DNA of 41,029 bases, taken from positions 1-41,029 of the forward strand of contig JAFIFZ010000066.1 of NCBI GenBank assembly GCA_020831775.1. The letters run 5' to 3'. The translations under genes and the position numbers were made by a program. Below are positions 30,663 through 39,297 of the stretch, in pieces. Positions within the stretch are counted from its first letter, which is position 1. Each line of letters starts with the position of its first letter. This DNA comes from Phycisphaerales bacterium (GTDB taxonomy: Bacteria > Planctomycetota > Phycisphaerae > Phycisphaerales > UBA1924). The notes beneath the pieces are model-generated. The model searched no databases. It saw only the letters and a program-made list of their open reading frames with translations, and was not told the origin of the DNA.

Positions 30663-32348
30663 TCAGCCCTCGACCCTTGCCGCGCCCGCGTCGCGTTCGA
30701 GCCGTTCGCGTTCGGCGTTCTCCAGCTTGTCGAGCAGGCCGAGTTGTTCGTAGGTCTCCAGCCTCGATCTCGCGTCTGTCGCGGCATACACGCGGTCGGC
30801 GTCCACGATCGGGCGGGCCATGATCGATTCGAGTTGGGCGGCGCTGTACTCGGGGCGTTTGGCGGCGGTCGAGGCGGTGCCGTACTGGTTGAGGTTGGAG
30901 GCGAAGATGCCCGCGGCGCTGACGGGCAAAAAATCCTCGTAGCGTTGGCCCTCGCGCCGGGCGAAGCCGCGCCGGACGAGCTCTTGCATGTCCGTGGTGT
31001 CGATCGGGCCCGACGAGAGTCCCTTCTCGGTCGGCTCGTAGATCGCGTAGACGAGCCCGCGTTCGAGCAGGGCGTCGAGCGTCTTGGGGAAGGGGGCGAA
31101 GGCCTCGGCCTGTTTGCTCAGGAAGGCTTCCTCGTCGCGCTTGCTCGGGTCGGGCTGTGCGGCTCGGACTTCTTCGAAGGCCGCGAGGCACTGGTCGTAG
31201 AGGGCGCGCCCGGCGGGTGTGGTCGCGTAGAAGCGTTGCTCGATCTCGCCGAAGCGGGCGGTGTGCTCGGTTTTGATCTCGGTCCCGTCGTCTTCGGTGA
31301 AGGTGACCGGCTCGGTCAGGGCCTTGTAGGCGTCCTGGCGGAGGAGGACGGGCGTGTCGGACGCGGGACCCTCGGTGAAGTCCTTGAACCCCGCGTGCGG
31401 GAGTTTGGAGAGGTCGAGGTCTGGCCGCGAGAGCCGGTCGGCGAGGGTCTTTGCACTTTGGTCAAGCTCGGCGTCGGTGATGGACGCCTCGCCGAAGCGT
31501 TCGATCTCGTCGCGCGAGAGGTGTTTGAAGTGGAGCTGCAGCCAGTCCGGTCCGCTGATGGCCATCATGCCCCGCAGGGCGCGCCCGGCGCGGCGGAGAA
31601 ATGTCTCGCGGTCTGATGCGCCCATGCAGAACTTCATCGCCGCGGTGTAGAGGTCCATGCAGAGCGTGTTGGGCGTGAGGTGGTTGAGGTGGTGGGCCTT
31701 GAAGCACGCGATATCCGCGGCGATCTTGAAGCCCGCGTCGCAGAGCTCGGTGTAGAGCGCGTGCCCCGCCGCTTGCCCGGTCCATTTGAAGATGCGTCCG
31801 GTCGCCTCGCGGATCAGGGCCTCGGCGTCGGCCTCGGAAAGGCCGCCCTCGCGCTCGTTCTTGTCGAGCAGGGCGATCGCTTCATCAGAAAAGACCTTGC
31901 GCGTCGCGAGCAGCGCCTCGATGCGCTCCTTTGTTGTGTCGTCGAAGTAGTCGGTGACGAGGAGCGAGGTGAAGACGCGGTGCTCGGGGCGGCAGGTCGA
32001 GCGGAAGGCGGTGGCGATCACCGGCTGGCTCTTGGCGCCGATGGCGGTCATGTCGTAAAAGTTGTGCGGCAGCATCCCGAAGCAGGCGAAAAAGCGGGCG
32101 ATCAGACGGTACTCGTCGGCGCGGCCGATGCGGATGGCGCCGTGGCGCTCGCCGCTGGTCTTCTCGATCTGCTCGTCGGTGATCGTGAGGCCGGGGTGGC
32201 GCCCTGAGAGAATGTCGCAGACGGCGCGGTTGCAGGCCGCGTTGACGGCCAGGGCCTTGTCGTACAGCGGCACCTCACGCCCGAACATCGCCGAGAGCTC
32301 GGCGAAAAGCCTGTGCTGCATTTTGATTGGGTCGGCGTGTTGCGGCAT
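30663..32348 (-). CDS. DUF1338/HglS-type 2-oxoadipate dioxygenase/decarboxylase family enzyme
   Basis: A 561-residue member of the YdcJ/HglS (DUF1338) family. HglS is an Fe(II) enzyme that turns 2-oxoadipate into 2-hydroxyglutarate in lysine breakdown. Family marks are GERHGAIRIG (His69), FKAHHLNHLTPNTL (His219, His220 and His223) and ARFGEIEQRF (Glu), which match the two-His-one-Glu metal site in order. The protein is about 100 residues longer than the HglS enzymes I know, mostly between these motifs and at the C-terminus. GGAAGA lies 7 nt before ATG 32348. Upstream in-frame codons come from a REP-like hairpin and are not expected to be translated. No lysine-catabolism genes are adjacent, so the substrate is not certain. 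Confidence 0.8.
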   Translation of the reverse strand: MPQHADPIKMQHRLFAELSAMFGREVPLYDKALAVNAACNRAVCDILSGRHPGLTITDEQIEKTSGERHGAIRIGRADEYRLIARFFACFGMLPHNFYDMTAIGAKSQPVIATAFRSTCRPEHRVFTSLLVTDYFDDTTKERIEALLATRKVFSDEAIALLDKNEREGGLSEADAEALIREATGRIFKWTGQAAGHALYTELCDAGFKIAADIACFKAHHLNHLTPNTLCMDLYTAAMKFCMGASDRETFLRRAGRALRGMMAISGPDWLQLHFKHLSRDEIERFGEASITDAELDQSAKTLADRLSRPDLDLSKLPHAGFKDFTEGPASDTPVLLRQDAYKALTEPVTFTEDDGTEIKTEHTARFGEIEQRFYATTPAGRALYDQCLAAFEEVRAAQPDPSKRDEEAFLSKQAEAFAPFPKTLDALLERGLVYAIYEPTEKGLSSGPIDTTDMQELVRRGFARREGQRYEDFLPVSAAGIFASNLNQYGTASTAAKRPEYSAAQLESIMARPIVDADRVYAATDARSRLETYEQLGLLDKLENAERERLERDAGAARVEG

Positions 32349-32371
32349 GGGGTTCTTCCGGGGCTCTGTGG

Positions 32372-32394
32372 CACTGGCGGCTCGCCCGCCAGTG
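32372..32394. repeat. REP-like hairpin upstream of the HglS-type gene
   Basis: CACTGGCGG-CTCGC-CCGCCAGTG has the same 9-bp arms as the element at 16530-16552. It lies 24 bp upstream of the HglS start, in its likely 5' leader. A CCCT...AGGG pair around TTCGCTGCGCT (32423-32441) follows. Confidence 0.7.
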
Positions 32395-32469
32395 GGCTTG
32401 TTCTGGCACCCCAAAGACCCGACCCTTCGCTGCGCTCAGGGATCGGCGTCGGGGGCTTGGGAATGGTAC

Positions 32470-32511
32470 CGCCGGGCGGGCGCACGCCAAAGCGGACCGG
32501 TACGCCCGGCG
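32470..32511. terminator. inverted repeat between the GH57 and HglS-type genes
   Basis: CGCCGGGCG (32470-32478) and CGCCCGGCG (32503-32511) are perfect 9-bp arms. The repeat lies 59 bp downstream of the GH57 stop on the minus strand. There is no clear U-tract, so terminator or RNA-stability element is a guess. Confidence 0.35.
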
Positions 32512-32569
32512 AGGGGTACTTCGGCAGAACCGGGATCGTGCTTGAGGGGCCGGCTTGAGGGGGTGGGGC

Positions 32570-33877
32570 TCAGCTCGCGGCGACCACGGAACTCCCCGCC
32601 CGCGTCTTCAGGTTGTCGAGCACATTCATGAAGTTGATGTACGCGTCGTACGGCGAGTCGTAGGGCGAGAAGTACTTGTGCACATCGCCGTCGGCCCAGT
32701 ACTTCGTGCACATGTAGTAGAAGTGGTCGCTCGTCGAGAGCTTGCGCCAGTCGTTGAGCAGGTGGAAGGCGACTTCCTGCTCGGTCTTGTCTTGGGCCTT
32801 GTGTTTCCCGGTCATCGCCTCGGCGTAGCGGGTCTTGACGAGCGTGCCCACGCGGTAGAACTCGTCGAGCGCGTTGTGCTGCATCGCGTTCTCGCGCCAG
32901 GCGCTCAGGTCGCGCTCGGTGTCGGCCCACGAGGTGTACTCGTGCGCGTCGTACACGCCCACCGGGTCGAACCTGGTGAGCACCTCCGTCGGCGTGTTGA
33001 AGTGGTTCTGCCCCGGGTTGACATCGAAGATCGCCTCGGGCAGCTTGTCGAGGAAGCCGAAGATCCCCGTGTCCTCCCACTGGTGCTCGCCGAAGGTCTC
33101 GTAGTCCATGAACAGGTTGCAGAGGTAGCCGTTGCCGTTGATGTGGTTCACCCAGCGGGCGAACTTCTCGGTGTTGAGCGGCCACTCGGCCCACGACTTG
33201 TTGCTGAAGCGGAAGGCGATGTCGTCGCTGAGGCGGTAGTTCTTCAGCAGGAGGCCGAAGGGCCGCCCGTCGCGTCCGGTGAGGGGCTTGCCGTCGGGCC
33301 CGGGCGGGGGCGAGTAGACGAAGTTGGGCGAGCGGAAGCCGAGGATGCGGTCGACGCCCTCGCAGATGGTGCCGTAGAAACGCTTGTTCCCCTCGGCGTC
33401 GGTCATCTTCGAGAGCTCGATCGCCAGCTCGTTGGCGTAGATGAGCTCAGTGTTCCTGAAGACGGTGGGGGTCTGGCCGAACAGCTTCTCGATGCGTGCG
33501 GTGTGGGCGTCGACCTGCTGGCGGAACTCCTCCTTGTTGTAGAGGAAGCTCAGCGAGTGGAAGTAGGTCTCGCCGACGAACTCGCAGCAGCCGGTCTCGG
33601 CCAGGGCCTGGAAGAGCTCGATCACATCGGGGCAGAACTTCTCGAGCTGGTCGAGCACCGTGCCGGTGATCGCGTACGAGAGCTTGAAGTTGCCCTTGTG
33701 CCGCTTGACGAGGTCGAGCATCAGCTTCGTCGCCGGGCGGTAGCACTTGTCGGCGACCTTGCGGCAGATCGCCCCGTTCTTGTCGTCGTCGAAGTACCAC
33801 GGGTGGTCGTCGAAAACGGAGTAGCGGGAGAGCCTGTGGGGCTGATGGACCTCGAAGTAGAAGACGACCGACGCCAT
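32570..33877 (-). CDS. glycoside hydrolase family 57 protein
   Basis: A 435-residue cytosolic GH57 enzyme (alpha-amylase or branching-enzyme-like) acting on alpha-glucans. The first motif HQPHR is at 11-15. The second region is CEFVGETYFHS (about 98-108). RNTELIYANE (141-150) fits the nucleophile-Glu region, and FMDYETFGEHQW (257-267) is the fourth motif with the acidic Asp258. GGAAGGGG about 6 nt before ATG 33877 sets the start, and the protein begins directly at strand one (ASVVFYFEVHQPHR). It is shorter than the large GH57 branching enzymes and has no carbohydrate-binding module or signal peptide, so an intracellular glycogen or maltodextrin role is likely. The exact specificity is not readable. 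Confidence 0.88.
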   Translation of the reverse strand: MASVVFYFEVHQPHRLSRYSVFDDHPWYFDDDKNGAICRKVADKCYRPATKLMLDLVKRHKGNFKLSYAITGTVLDQLEKFCPDVIELFQALAETGCCEFVGETYFHSLSFLYNKEEFRQQVDAHTARIEKLFGQTPTVFRNTELIYANELAIELSKMTDAEGNKRFYGTICEGVDRILGFRSPNFVYSPPPGPDGKPLTGRDGRPFGLLLKNYRLSDDIAFRFSNKSWAEWPLNTEKFARWVNHINGNGYLCNLFMDYETFGEHQWEDTGIFGFLDKLPEAIFDVNPGQNHFNTPTEVLTRFDPVGVYDAHEYTSWADTERDLSAWRENAMQHNALDEFYRVGTLVKTRYAEAMTGKHKAQDKTEQEVAFHLLNDWRKLSTSDHFYYMCTKYWADGDVHKYFSPYDSPYDAYINFMNVLDNLKTRAGSSVVAAS

Positions 33878-33942
33878 CGTGCACCCCTTCCGTGGAGACC
33901 TTGCGGCACCGTCCGATCGCGGAGGGCGCCCGTCTACAGCGT

Positions 33943-33970
33943 ATTGTGCCCAAATCCGCCCGGCCCACAA
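33943..33970 (-). promoter_or_regulatory. candidate promoter of the GH57 gene
   Basis: On the minus strand TTGTGG and CACAAT are separated by 16 bp, about 65 bp before ATG 33877. A moderate match, consistent with a leader that carries the Shine-Dalgarno sequence. Confidence 0.35.
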
Positions 33971-34016
33971 CCCCCGGACAAAGACTGTAAAACCATCGTA
34001 AATTCGGCCCCGAACC

Positions 34017-35153
34017 TCAGCTTTTGATCGAGGCGAAGGCCCAGAAGGTCATCGGCACCAGCGCCAAGAGGGGCAGGAAGACCCCGATCGCCGCCGGAAC
34101 CCCCGGCACCGGCGCAGCAGACCCGATGATCCCGCCCATGATCACCCCCAGGGCGATGGGGGCGGCCTTGAGCGACTGCACGGCCATGTTCCTCGGTTCT
34201 CGCGTCAGGAAGAAGGGCAGGGCGATCACCAGCCCGAGCAGGTTGGCCGCCAGAACCGCGAACCTGCCCCAGCGGATACGTTCGAGCCGGTCGACGCGGA
34301 CGCCGGCGGAGCGTTCGTCGCCGGTGCGTCGGACGATCCGCATCATCTCGGTCACCTGGCCGAAGCTCAGGCTCTGCATGTACTCGGCGTGCTGGGCGAT
34401 GGTCAGGGCCGTCGGGTCCAGGTCCGTCTCGATGCGCTCGACGGGCCGGGGCGTGGGCGCCACGGCGGCGTCGGCCGAGGCGGGCTCGACCCCGACTCCG
34501 TCCTCCAGCGTCCAGCCCCCGTGCTCCCAGACCGCCGAGCGGGCCTCGATCCGCCGGGTCATCAGGCCTGCGGCATCGCGCTCCCAGATGAACACCCCGC
34601 GCATCGTCCCCGCCTTGGCGTCGAAGCTCTCGGCGGCGATCAGGCGGCGCGAGCCGTCGGGCACGAGCATCACGCTGGTGACGGCCAGGTCCCGCGTGCC
34701 CGCGTCGCCGTAGCCCCGCGTCAGCAGCGGGGCGAAGCGGGGCAAAAGCACCTCGGCGTTGACGATCTGCAAGCCCCCGAGGCAGGCCGCCACGACCAGG
34801 ATCGGGCGGGCGACGCGGACGAGGCTCTGCCCGCTGGCGAGGATCGCCACCAGCTCGCGGTGGCGGACCATCTGGGCGCAGGTGAAGCCCATCGCCCCGA
34901 CCATCACGATGCCGAGCATCACATTGAAGAGCTGCAACAGCCTGGGCCACCACAGATCGATCACCACGAGCGGCAGCGCCAGCCAGCGCCGGATCGCCGA
35001 GGCGTCCTCGCCCACGAGGCTCTCTGCCGCGCGTGCGAAGCGCCCGATGTTGAGGGTCGCGTCGACCACGACGATGAAGCTGCAGAGGATCGCCAGCAGG
35101 ATCAGGAAGTTCAGGGCGAACTGGCGCGCGATGTAACGGTCGAGGATGGTCAT
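34017..35153 (-). CDS. LptF/LptG-family permease (YjgP/YjgQ)
   Basis: A 378-residue inner-membrane permease of the lipopolysaccharide exporter. The N-terminal MTILDRYIARQF followed by a hydrophobic helix is the family signature. Six membrane segments are expected: three before and three after a periplasmic beta-jellyroll domain (about residues 125-265). RHRELVAILASGQS in the cytoplasmic coupling loop is the LptB contact. The start ATG 35153 overlaps the PAP2 gene stop by four bases (ATGA), so translation is coupled. It is the last gene of a four-gene envelope operon whose first gene is a second family member. Which of the pair is LptF and which LptG is not decided by sequence reading alone. 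Confidence 0.85.
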   Translation of the reverse strand: MTILDRYIARQFALNFLILLAILCSFIVVVDATLNIGRFARAAESLVGEDASAIRRWLALPLVVIDLWWPRLLQLFNVMLGIVMVGAMGFTCAQMVRHRELVAILASGQSLVRVARPILVVAACLGGLQIVNAEVLLPRFAPLLTRGYGDAGTRDLAVTSVMLVPDGSRRLIAAESFDAKAGTMRGVFIWERDAAGLMTRRIEARSAVWEHGGWTLEDGVGVEPASADAAVAPTPRPVERIETDLDPTALTIAQHAEYMQSLSFGQVTEMMRIVRRTGDERSAGVRVDRLERIRWGRFAVLAANLLGLVIALPFFLTREPRNMAVQSLKAAPIALGVIMGGIIGSAAPVPGVPAAIGVFLPLLALVPMTFWAFASIKS

Positions 35154-35863
35154 GCCCCGTTCCCCTCGCTGTGGATCAAGGCCGAGCGCCGGGTCTCCCA
35201 CTCCGGCTCGGGGCGGAAGAAAAGCCCGACACCGATCCCGATCATCGCGCCGAGGGCAACGTCGCTCAGCCAGTGAGCACCGGTCATCATGCGGCTGATG
35301 CCGCAGCCGGCAGCCCAGACCCAGAAGACCGGCGCGGCTCTTGGGAGCATCGCCGCGAGGACCGTCGCGCCGGCGAAGGCAACCGCGGCATGACTGCTGG
35401 GCAGACCCAGGTTCTTCCCGTGGATCACCCCTTCAAGCCAGGGCTGGAACGAGTACCAGTCGCCGACCTCGCCCGGACGCTCGCGGACGAAGATCCGCTT
35501 GAAGATCTCCGCCAGCAGCCCCGCGGCCGCCGTCGCGACGACGATGCGGAAGGCGAACTCGACGCCGTGACGGCGCTCGCCCGGCCCCGGGCTCGCGGTC
35601 CTTGGGGGGCAGAGGGCGACGACGATCGCGATGCCCATCCACGCCCACAGCCCGCCCCCCTGGCGGAGGACGTGGTACCACTCGGTGCGTTCGACCTTCC
35701 GCTTGGCCGCTTCCTGGTCCTCCCCCGCCAGGACGAGTGCGTGCGCCGGCATGTCCAGCAGGTGCGCCAGCAGGAGCACCAGCGCGAAGATCGCGCCGAG
35801 GTGGAAGGCGCGCACCCTGCGCCGGTGTCGTGTGTAGGCGTCGATCGGGACCATGGGTCGCAA
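35150..35863 (-). CDS. PAP2-family membrane lipid phosphatase
   Basis: A 237-residue membrane phosphatase of the PAP2/LpxE type. All three catalytic motifs are present: KRIFVRERP (K-x6-R-P, 122-130), PSSH (155-158, the PSGH motif) and SRMMTGAHWLSD (S-R-x5-H-x3-D, 190-201). About five to six hydrophobic helices surround them. The active site should face the periplasm and remove phosphate from a lipid, for example undecaprenyl-PP, phosphatidylglycerophosphate or lipid A. Placement between a GT-C glycosyltransferase and an LptF/G permease favours an envelope glycolipid. I take TTG 35863 as start since GGGAG in the end of the upstream gene is well spaced; ATG 35854 is the alternative. Confidence 0.85.
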   Translation of the reverse strand: MRPMVPIDAYTRHRRRVRAFHLGAIFALVLLLAHLLDMPAHALVLAGEDQEAAKRKVERTEWYHVLRQGGGLWAWMGIAIVVALCPPRTASPGPGERRHGVEFAFRIVVATAAAGLLAEIFKRIFVRERPGEVGDWYSFQPWLEGVIHGKNLGLPSSHAAVAFAGATVLAAMLPRAAPVFWVWAAGCGISRMMTGAHWLSDVALGAMIGIGVGLFFRPEPEWETRRSALIHSEGNGA

Positions 35864-35866
35864 AGA

Positions 35867-37570
35867 CTACTCCCGTTCCCCGCCCGACGCGTCCCGCGGC
35901 AGTTCCCGCCCGAACCCCCTGAACCCGTAGCCGATGAAGGTCGGCCGGTCGCGACGGTCGTTGTCGGGCAGGCCCTCGACGCGGTCGAAGGCGGGCTTCC
36001 ACTGCTCGTAGCCGCCGCCGACGATCACCGCGTCCCGCCCGAGTAACGCCGGCGTCTGCTCGTCAACCGACCACTCGGGCCAAAAGTCGAGCTGGCTCTT
36101 GCGTCCGGTGAACAGCCCCTCCTCGGGCACGCTGGGGAGCTGGGCGCTGGCGGCGTACACCACCGGACGCCCGGGCAGCAGCCACGAGAGCAGGCTCGAA
36201 GTCCCGTAGTGCCCCGTCATCACCACAGGGGGCCCCGCGGGGTTGTCTTGCGTTCTGAGCACTTCGAGGCGTTCCTGCACGCCCTCGGCGAGCACCGGGC
36301 CTCGTTCCAGCCTGCCCAGAGGCAACCTGTCGCCCGCGAACGGCAGCAGCCGGTACGCCGGCAGGTACTGCAGCGAGAGCCCCACGAAGATCCCGACCCC
36401 GATCGTCCAGTGCCAGAGCGCCTGCGAGTGCGTCTCGGGCGAGCGGCGGAGGAACCCAGCCCTGGGGCGGGGCTCGGGCAGCGCCTTCCACATCCGCACT
36501 CGCCAGCGGTACCGGCGCATCGCGACGGGCAGCCACATCCCCGCCGAGGCGCTGAGCGTGACATACGCCGCCAGCGTCCAGTTGCCCTGCGTGGGCGTGA
36601 AGAAGCTGACGACGAAGTAAAAGAGGATCTGCGAGAGCCCGATCGACCAGCAGTAGAGCTGCGCCCGCCAGAGCACGGGCTTCGAGCGTCGTTTCGTCAG
36701 GGCGTAGCCGAAGCCGATCGCCGCCAGCGCCAGCGCCGGCCCTGCGACGAGGATCTGCAGGCCGAGGTATTCCAGCGTCCAGAGTGGGCTGTAGGGGTCG
36801 GCGCGTTCGAGGCGTTCTGCCGAGATGTCCCCGCCCTCAAGACGCAGGTGCCCCATGAGGTGGAGCACCGTCGCCCAGCCGTTCTGGCTGTTCCAGATCA
36901 GGACGGGGACCAGCCCGAGCGCGCCGCACGCGACACCGATCAGCACCGGCCCGACCCGCAGCGAGGCACGCGCCCGCCGGTCCAGCAGCAGGAAGACCAG
37001 CAGCCCGGGGATGAACAGGAGCATGGTGTACTTGAAAAGGAACCCCGCGGCGATCGCCAGGCCCAAGGCGGCCCACGCCGGCGCCGAGCCGGTGCGCAGC
37101 GCCCGCCACGCACACAGCGACGCCAGCGCCCAGCAGGCGATGTAGGGCCCGTCGATGGTCATAAAGAGCGTGGTCGCCTGCGTTGCGGGCAGGAGCATGA
37201 AGATGCCGGCGCCGTACACCGCCGCACGCCGATCGCCCGACGCCCACTTGGCCAGCAGCCCGACACAGATCGCGCCGATCGCGGCCGCGACGGGGGCGAG
37301 CCAGCGCACGCCAAAGACCGTGTCGCCAAAGGCGGCGGTGCCGAGCCAGATCGCCCACGCGATGCCCGGGCCCTTGGAGTAGTACGACCAGCCTGGGTGC
37401 TGGCTCCAGAGCCAGTAGTGCGCCTCGTCCTGCACGAGGTCGTACGGGACGATGAGCCAGAGCGAGAGCAGGCGCAGGGCCGTGATGATGGCGACGAGCA
37501 GCAGCATCGGCCCGAGGCCCGCGAGGGCCCGGCCATTGCCGAGGAGGGGTTGTTCCCGCTTGGCCTCCAC
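35867..37570 (-). CDS. GT-C (PMT_2/ArnT-like) membrane glycosyltransferase
   Basis: A 567-residue polytopic glycosyltransferase of the ArnT/PMT_2 superfamily that uses polyprenyl-phosphate sugars. The catalytic first periplasmic loop is clear: VQDEAHYWLWSQHPGWSYYS carries the conserved acidic DE pair and the YY-K/H-GPG motif. About ten to eleven hydrophobic helices follow. The last 170 residues form a soluble periplasmic domain with GRPVVYAASAQLPS and FIGYGFRGFGREL. The GTG at 37570 starts 3 nt after the upstream LptG-like stop, so the two are tightly coupled; it ends 3 nt before the PAP2 start. An acceptor on lipid A or another exported glycolipid is inferred from the neighbours. Confidence 0.85.
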   Translation of the reverse strand: MEAKREQPLLGNGRALAGLGPMLLLVAIITALRLLSLWLIVPYDLVQDEAHYWLWSQHPGWSYYSKGPGIAWAIWLGTAAFGDTVFGVRWLAPVAAAIGAICVGLLAKWASGDRRAAVYGAGIFMLLPATQATTLFMTIDGPYIACWALASLCAWRALRTGSAPAWAALGLAIAAGFLFKYTMLLFIPGLLVFLLLDRRARASLRVGPVLIGVACGALGLVPVLIWNSQNGWATVLHLMGHLRLEGGDISAERLERADPYSPLWTLEYLGLQILVAGPALALAAIGFGYALTKRRSKPVLWRAQLYCWSIGLSQILFYFVVSFFTPTQGNWTLAAYVTLSASAGMWLPVAMRRYRWRVRMWKALPEPRPRAGFLRRSPETHSQALWHWTIGVGIFVGLSLQYLPAYRLLPFAGDRLPLGRLERGPVLAEGVQERLEVLRTQDNPAGPPVVMTGHYGTSSLLSWLLPGRPVVYAASAQLPSVPEEGLFTGRKSQLDFWPEWSVDEQTPALLGRDAVIVGGGYEQWKPAFDRVEGLPDNDRRDRPTFIGYGFRGFGRELPRDASGGERE

Positions 37571-37573
37571 GCG

Positions 37574-39289
37574 TCAGTGCCGGACCAGCCCGCGGTAGCC
37601 GACGATCGTGAGCGCGCCCATGACGACGATGCCGCCCCAGAGCACGATGAGGCCCTCGATCCCCTGGCGGTAGAGCATGTTCTGCCCGCCCGAGACGCTC
37701 GCGAGGATCGCCAGCGCCGGGATGAAGCTCAGGAGGTAGACAGAGAGCGGGTCGCTGTGGCGGAGGCGCATCGCCGCGATCGTGCCGGCCATCATCACCA
37801 CGATCACGCTGACCGAAAGCCCCGCCCGCTCGTGGATCTTGCTGAAGACCTCGTCTTCGAGCTGGATCACGCGCCCTTCCAGGTCGTTGCGAGGGCCGAC
37901 CAGCGTGCCGGCGCCCCACGACTCGGCCTCGATCCGCCGGTCGGCCTCGGCCAGCAGCTCGGGGATCGGCCGCTCCATGAACTCGGCGGTCGGGTCGAAC
38001 CAGAGGGTGAGCGCGGGGAAGTCGAGCTGGTCGCGCTTGCCCGCGGCGCCGAGCTGGTCGCCCGTCACCGCCGAAGCGCCCATGAGCGAGAGCGTGAGTT
38101 CCAGGCTGCGGAACTCGCGCTCGCCCTCGACGGCGGCGTCGAAAAACGCGCGGTCCGACTCCCACCTGATCGTCCGGCCCTCGGGGTCGAAGCGTTCGAT
38201 CCGCACCGGCCCGTCCGCGGCCTGCTCGATCAGGTGCCCGCGCGGGCGGGGGGTGAGCCCTGTGCCGCTGACGAGCACCGTCCGCCCGAGCTGGTCGCGC
38301 AGTCGCACGCCCCCCTCGGAGCGGAGCTGATCGTCGATCGCCTCGAGCGCTTCGAGGCGGGCGAGGTGGAAGGCGAGCTCGCGCTTGCGCGACTGGATGT
38401 AGTCCATCCGCTCGGGACTTTCGGGCAGGTTGCGCAGGTCCCGGTAGGTCATGTACTTCGCGTTGGTCTCGAAGGTCCCGCCGATCGCGTAGGGCCCGGT
38501 GCGGAAGCGCTGCGCCCGCGCGATCGGCACATCGCGCCCGCGACGCCCGACCGTCTCGGCGAGGTCGATGAACGCGAGCGTCCCGCTCTGGGCCGCCGGA
38601 TCGTCATCGTCGGCGATCGACTCGGCGCGGAAGAGCCAGACGATCGCCTCGGTCGCGGTGAGCTCCGAATCGATCTTCATCGTCGGCGCGTCGGGGTCGT
38701 CCTCGGGCGGCGCGACGCGTTCTGTCCGAACCAGCGCCACCTCGCGCAGGCGGATCCGCTCGTACGCCCCCACGCTCCGGTCAGGCCCGAGCGAGGTCGC
38801 GCTGGCGGCGTGCAGCGCCACATTCCCGAACCGGATCGGCTCGCCGGTGTCGACCGACCGCGTGATGATCCGCTGCACATCGCGGGCGACGAGCGTCTCC
38901 ATCGAGTTGAGGAAGCGGGGGATCACCTGCTCGTTCATCACCCCCATCACGCCGGCGAGCATGATCGCTGTCGCCAGCGCGGGCGCCACGATCGCGTGGT
39001 GGGAGACCCCGCCCGCGTGGGCGGCCAGCACCGCGTTCTCCTGCGTGTGCCGGTGGTAGACCATCGTCGCGGCGAACCCCGCCGCGAACGGCAGCGCGTA
39101 CGCCAGCATCGGCGGCATCGCCAGCAGCATGAACAGCGGGGTGTCGAGGGGCTGCAGCAGCCCGTCAGACAGCGGCTTCACGGAGATCGCAAAGCAGATC
39201 ACCACCAGCACCACCGCGGTCGACAGCAGGAGCAGACGCCACAGTTCGAGCGTCAGGTGCGTCCACAAAGTCCAGGGCAGTCGGGGCAT
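37574..39289 (-). CDS. LptF/LptG-family permease with enlarged periplasmic domain
   Basis: A 571-residue LptF/LptG-type permease. It starts MPRLPWTLWTHLTLELWR before the first hydrophobic helix and has MPPMLAYALPFAAGFAATMVYH as helices two and three, then a coupling loop HRHTQENAVLAAHAGG. The periplasmic part spans about residues 110-470, against roughly 150 residues in the family members I know, with acidic and Arg-rich inserts. Three C-terminal helices follow (SVSVIVVMMAGTIAAM, VYLLSFIPALAILASV, GGIVVMGALTIVGY). It heads the envelope operon. ATG 39289 has TATCAT 8 nt upstream and no Shine-Dalgarno sequence. The partner ATPase LptB is encoded at 1155-1934. Confidence 0.82.
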   Translation of the reverse strand: MPRLPWTLWTHLTLELWRLLLLSTAVVLVVICFAISVKPLSDGLLQPLDTPLFMLLAMPPMLAYALPFAAGFAATMVYHRHTQENAVLAAHAGGVSHHAIVAPALATAIMLAGVMGVMNEQVIPRFLNSMETLVARDVQRIITRSVDTGEPIRFGNVALHAASATSLGPDRSVGAYERIRLREVALVRTERVAPPEDDPDAPTMKIDSELTATEAIVWLFRAESIADDDDPAAQSGTLAFIDLAETVGRRGRDVPIARAQRFRTGPYAIGGTFETNAKYMTYRDLRNLPESPERMDYIQSRKRELAFHLARLEALEAIDDQLRSEGGVRLRDQLGRTVLVSGTGLTPRPRGHLIEQAADGPVRIERFDPEGRTIRWESDRAFFDAAVEGEREFRSLELTLSLMGASAVTGDQLGAAGKRDQLDFPALTLWFDPTAEFMERPIPELLAEADRRIEAESWGAGTLVGPRNDLEGRVIQLEDEVFSKIHERAGLSVSVIVVMMAGTIAAMRLRHSDPLSVYLLSFIPALAILASVSGGQNMLYRQGIEGLIVLWGGIVVMGALTIVGYRGLVRH

Positions 39290-39297
39290 CGGGAAGG

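Noticed and set aside
30388-30823. Several overlapping open frames in 30388-30823
   Set aside because: They are Arg/Ser/Pro-rich translations of the palindromic elements, a common source of false gene calls.
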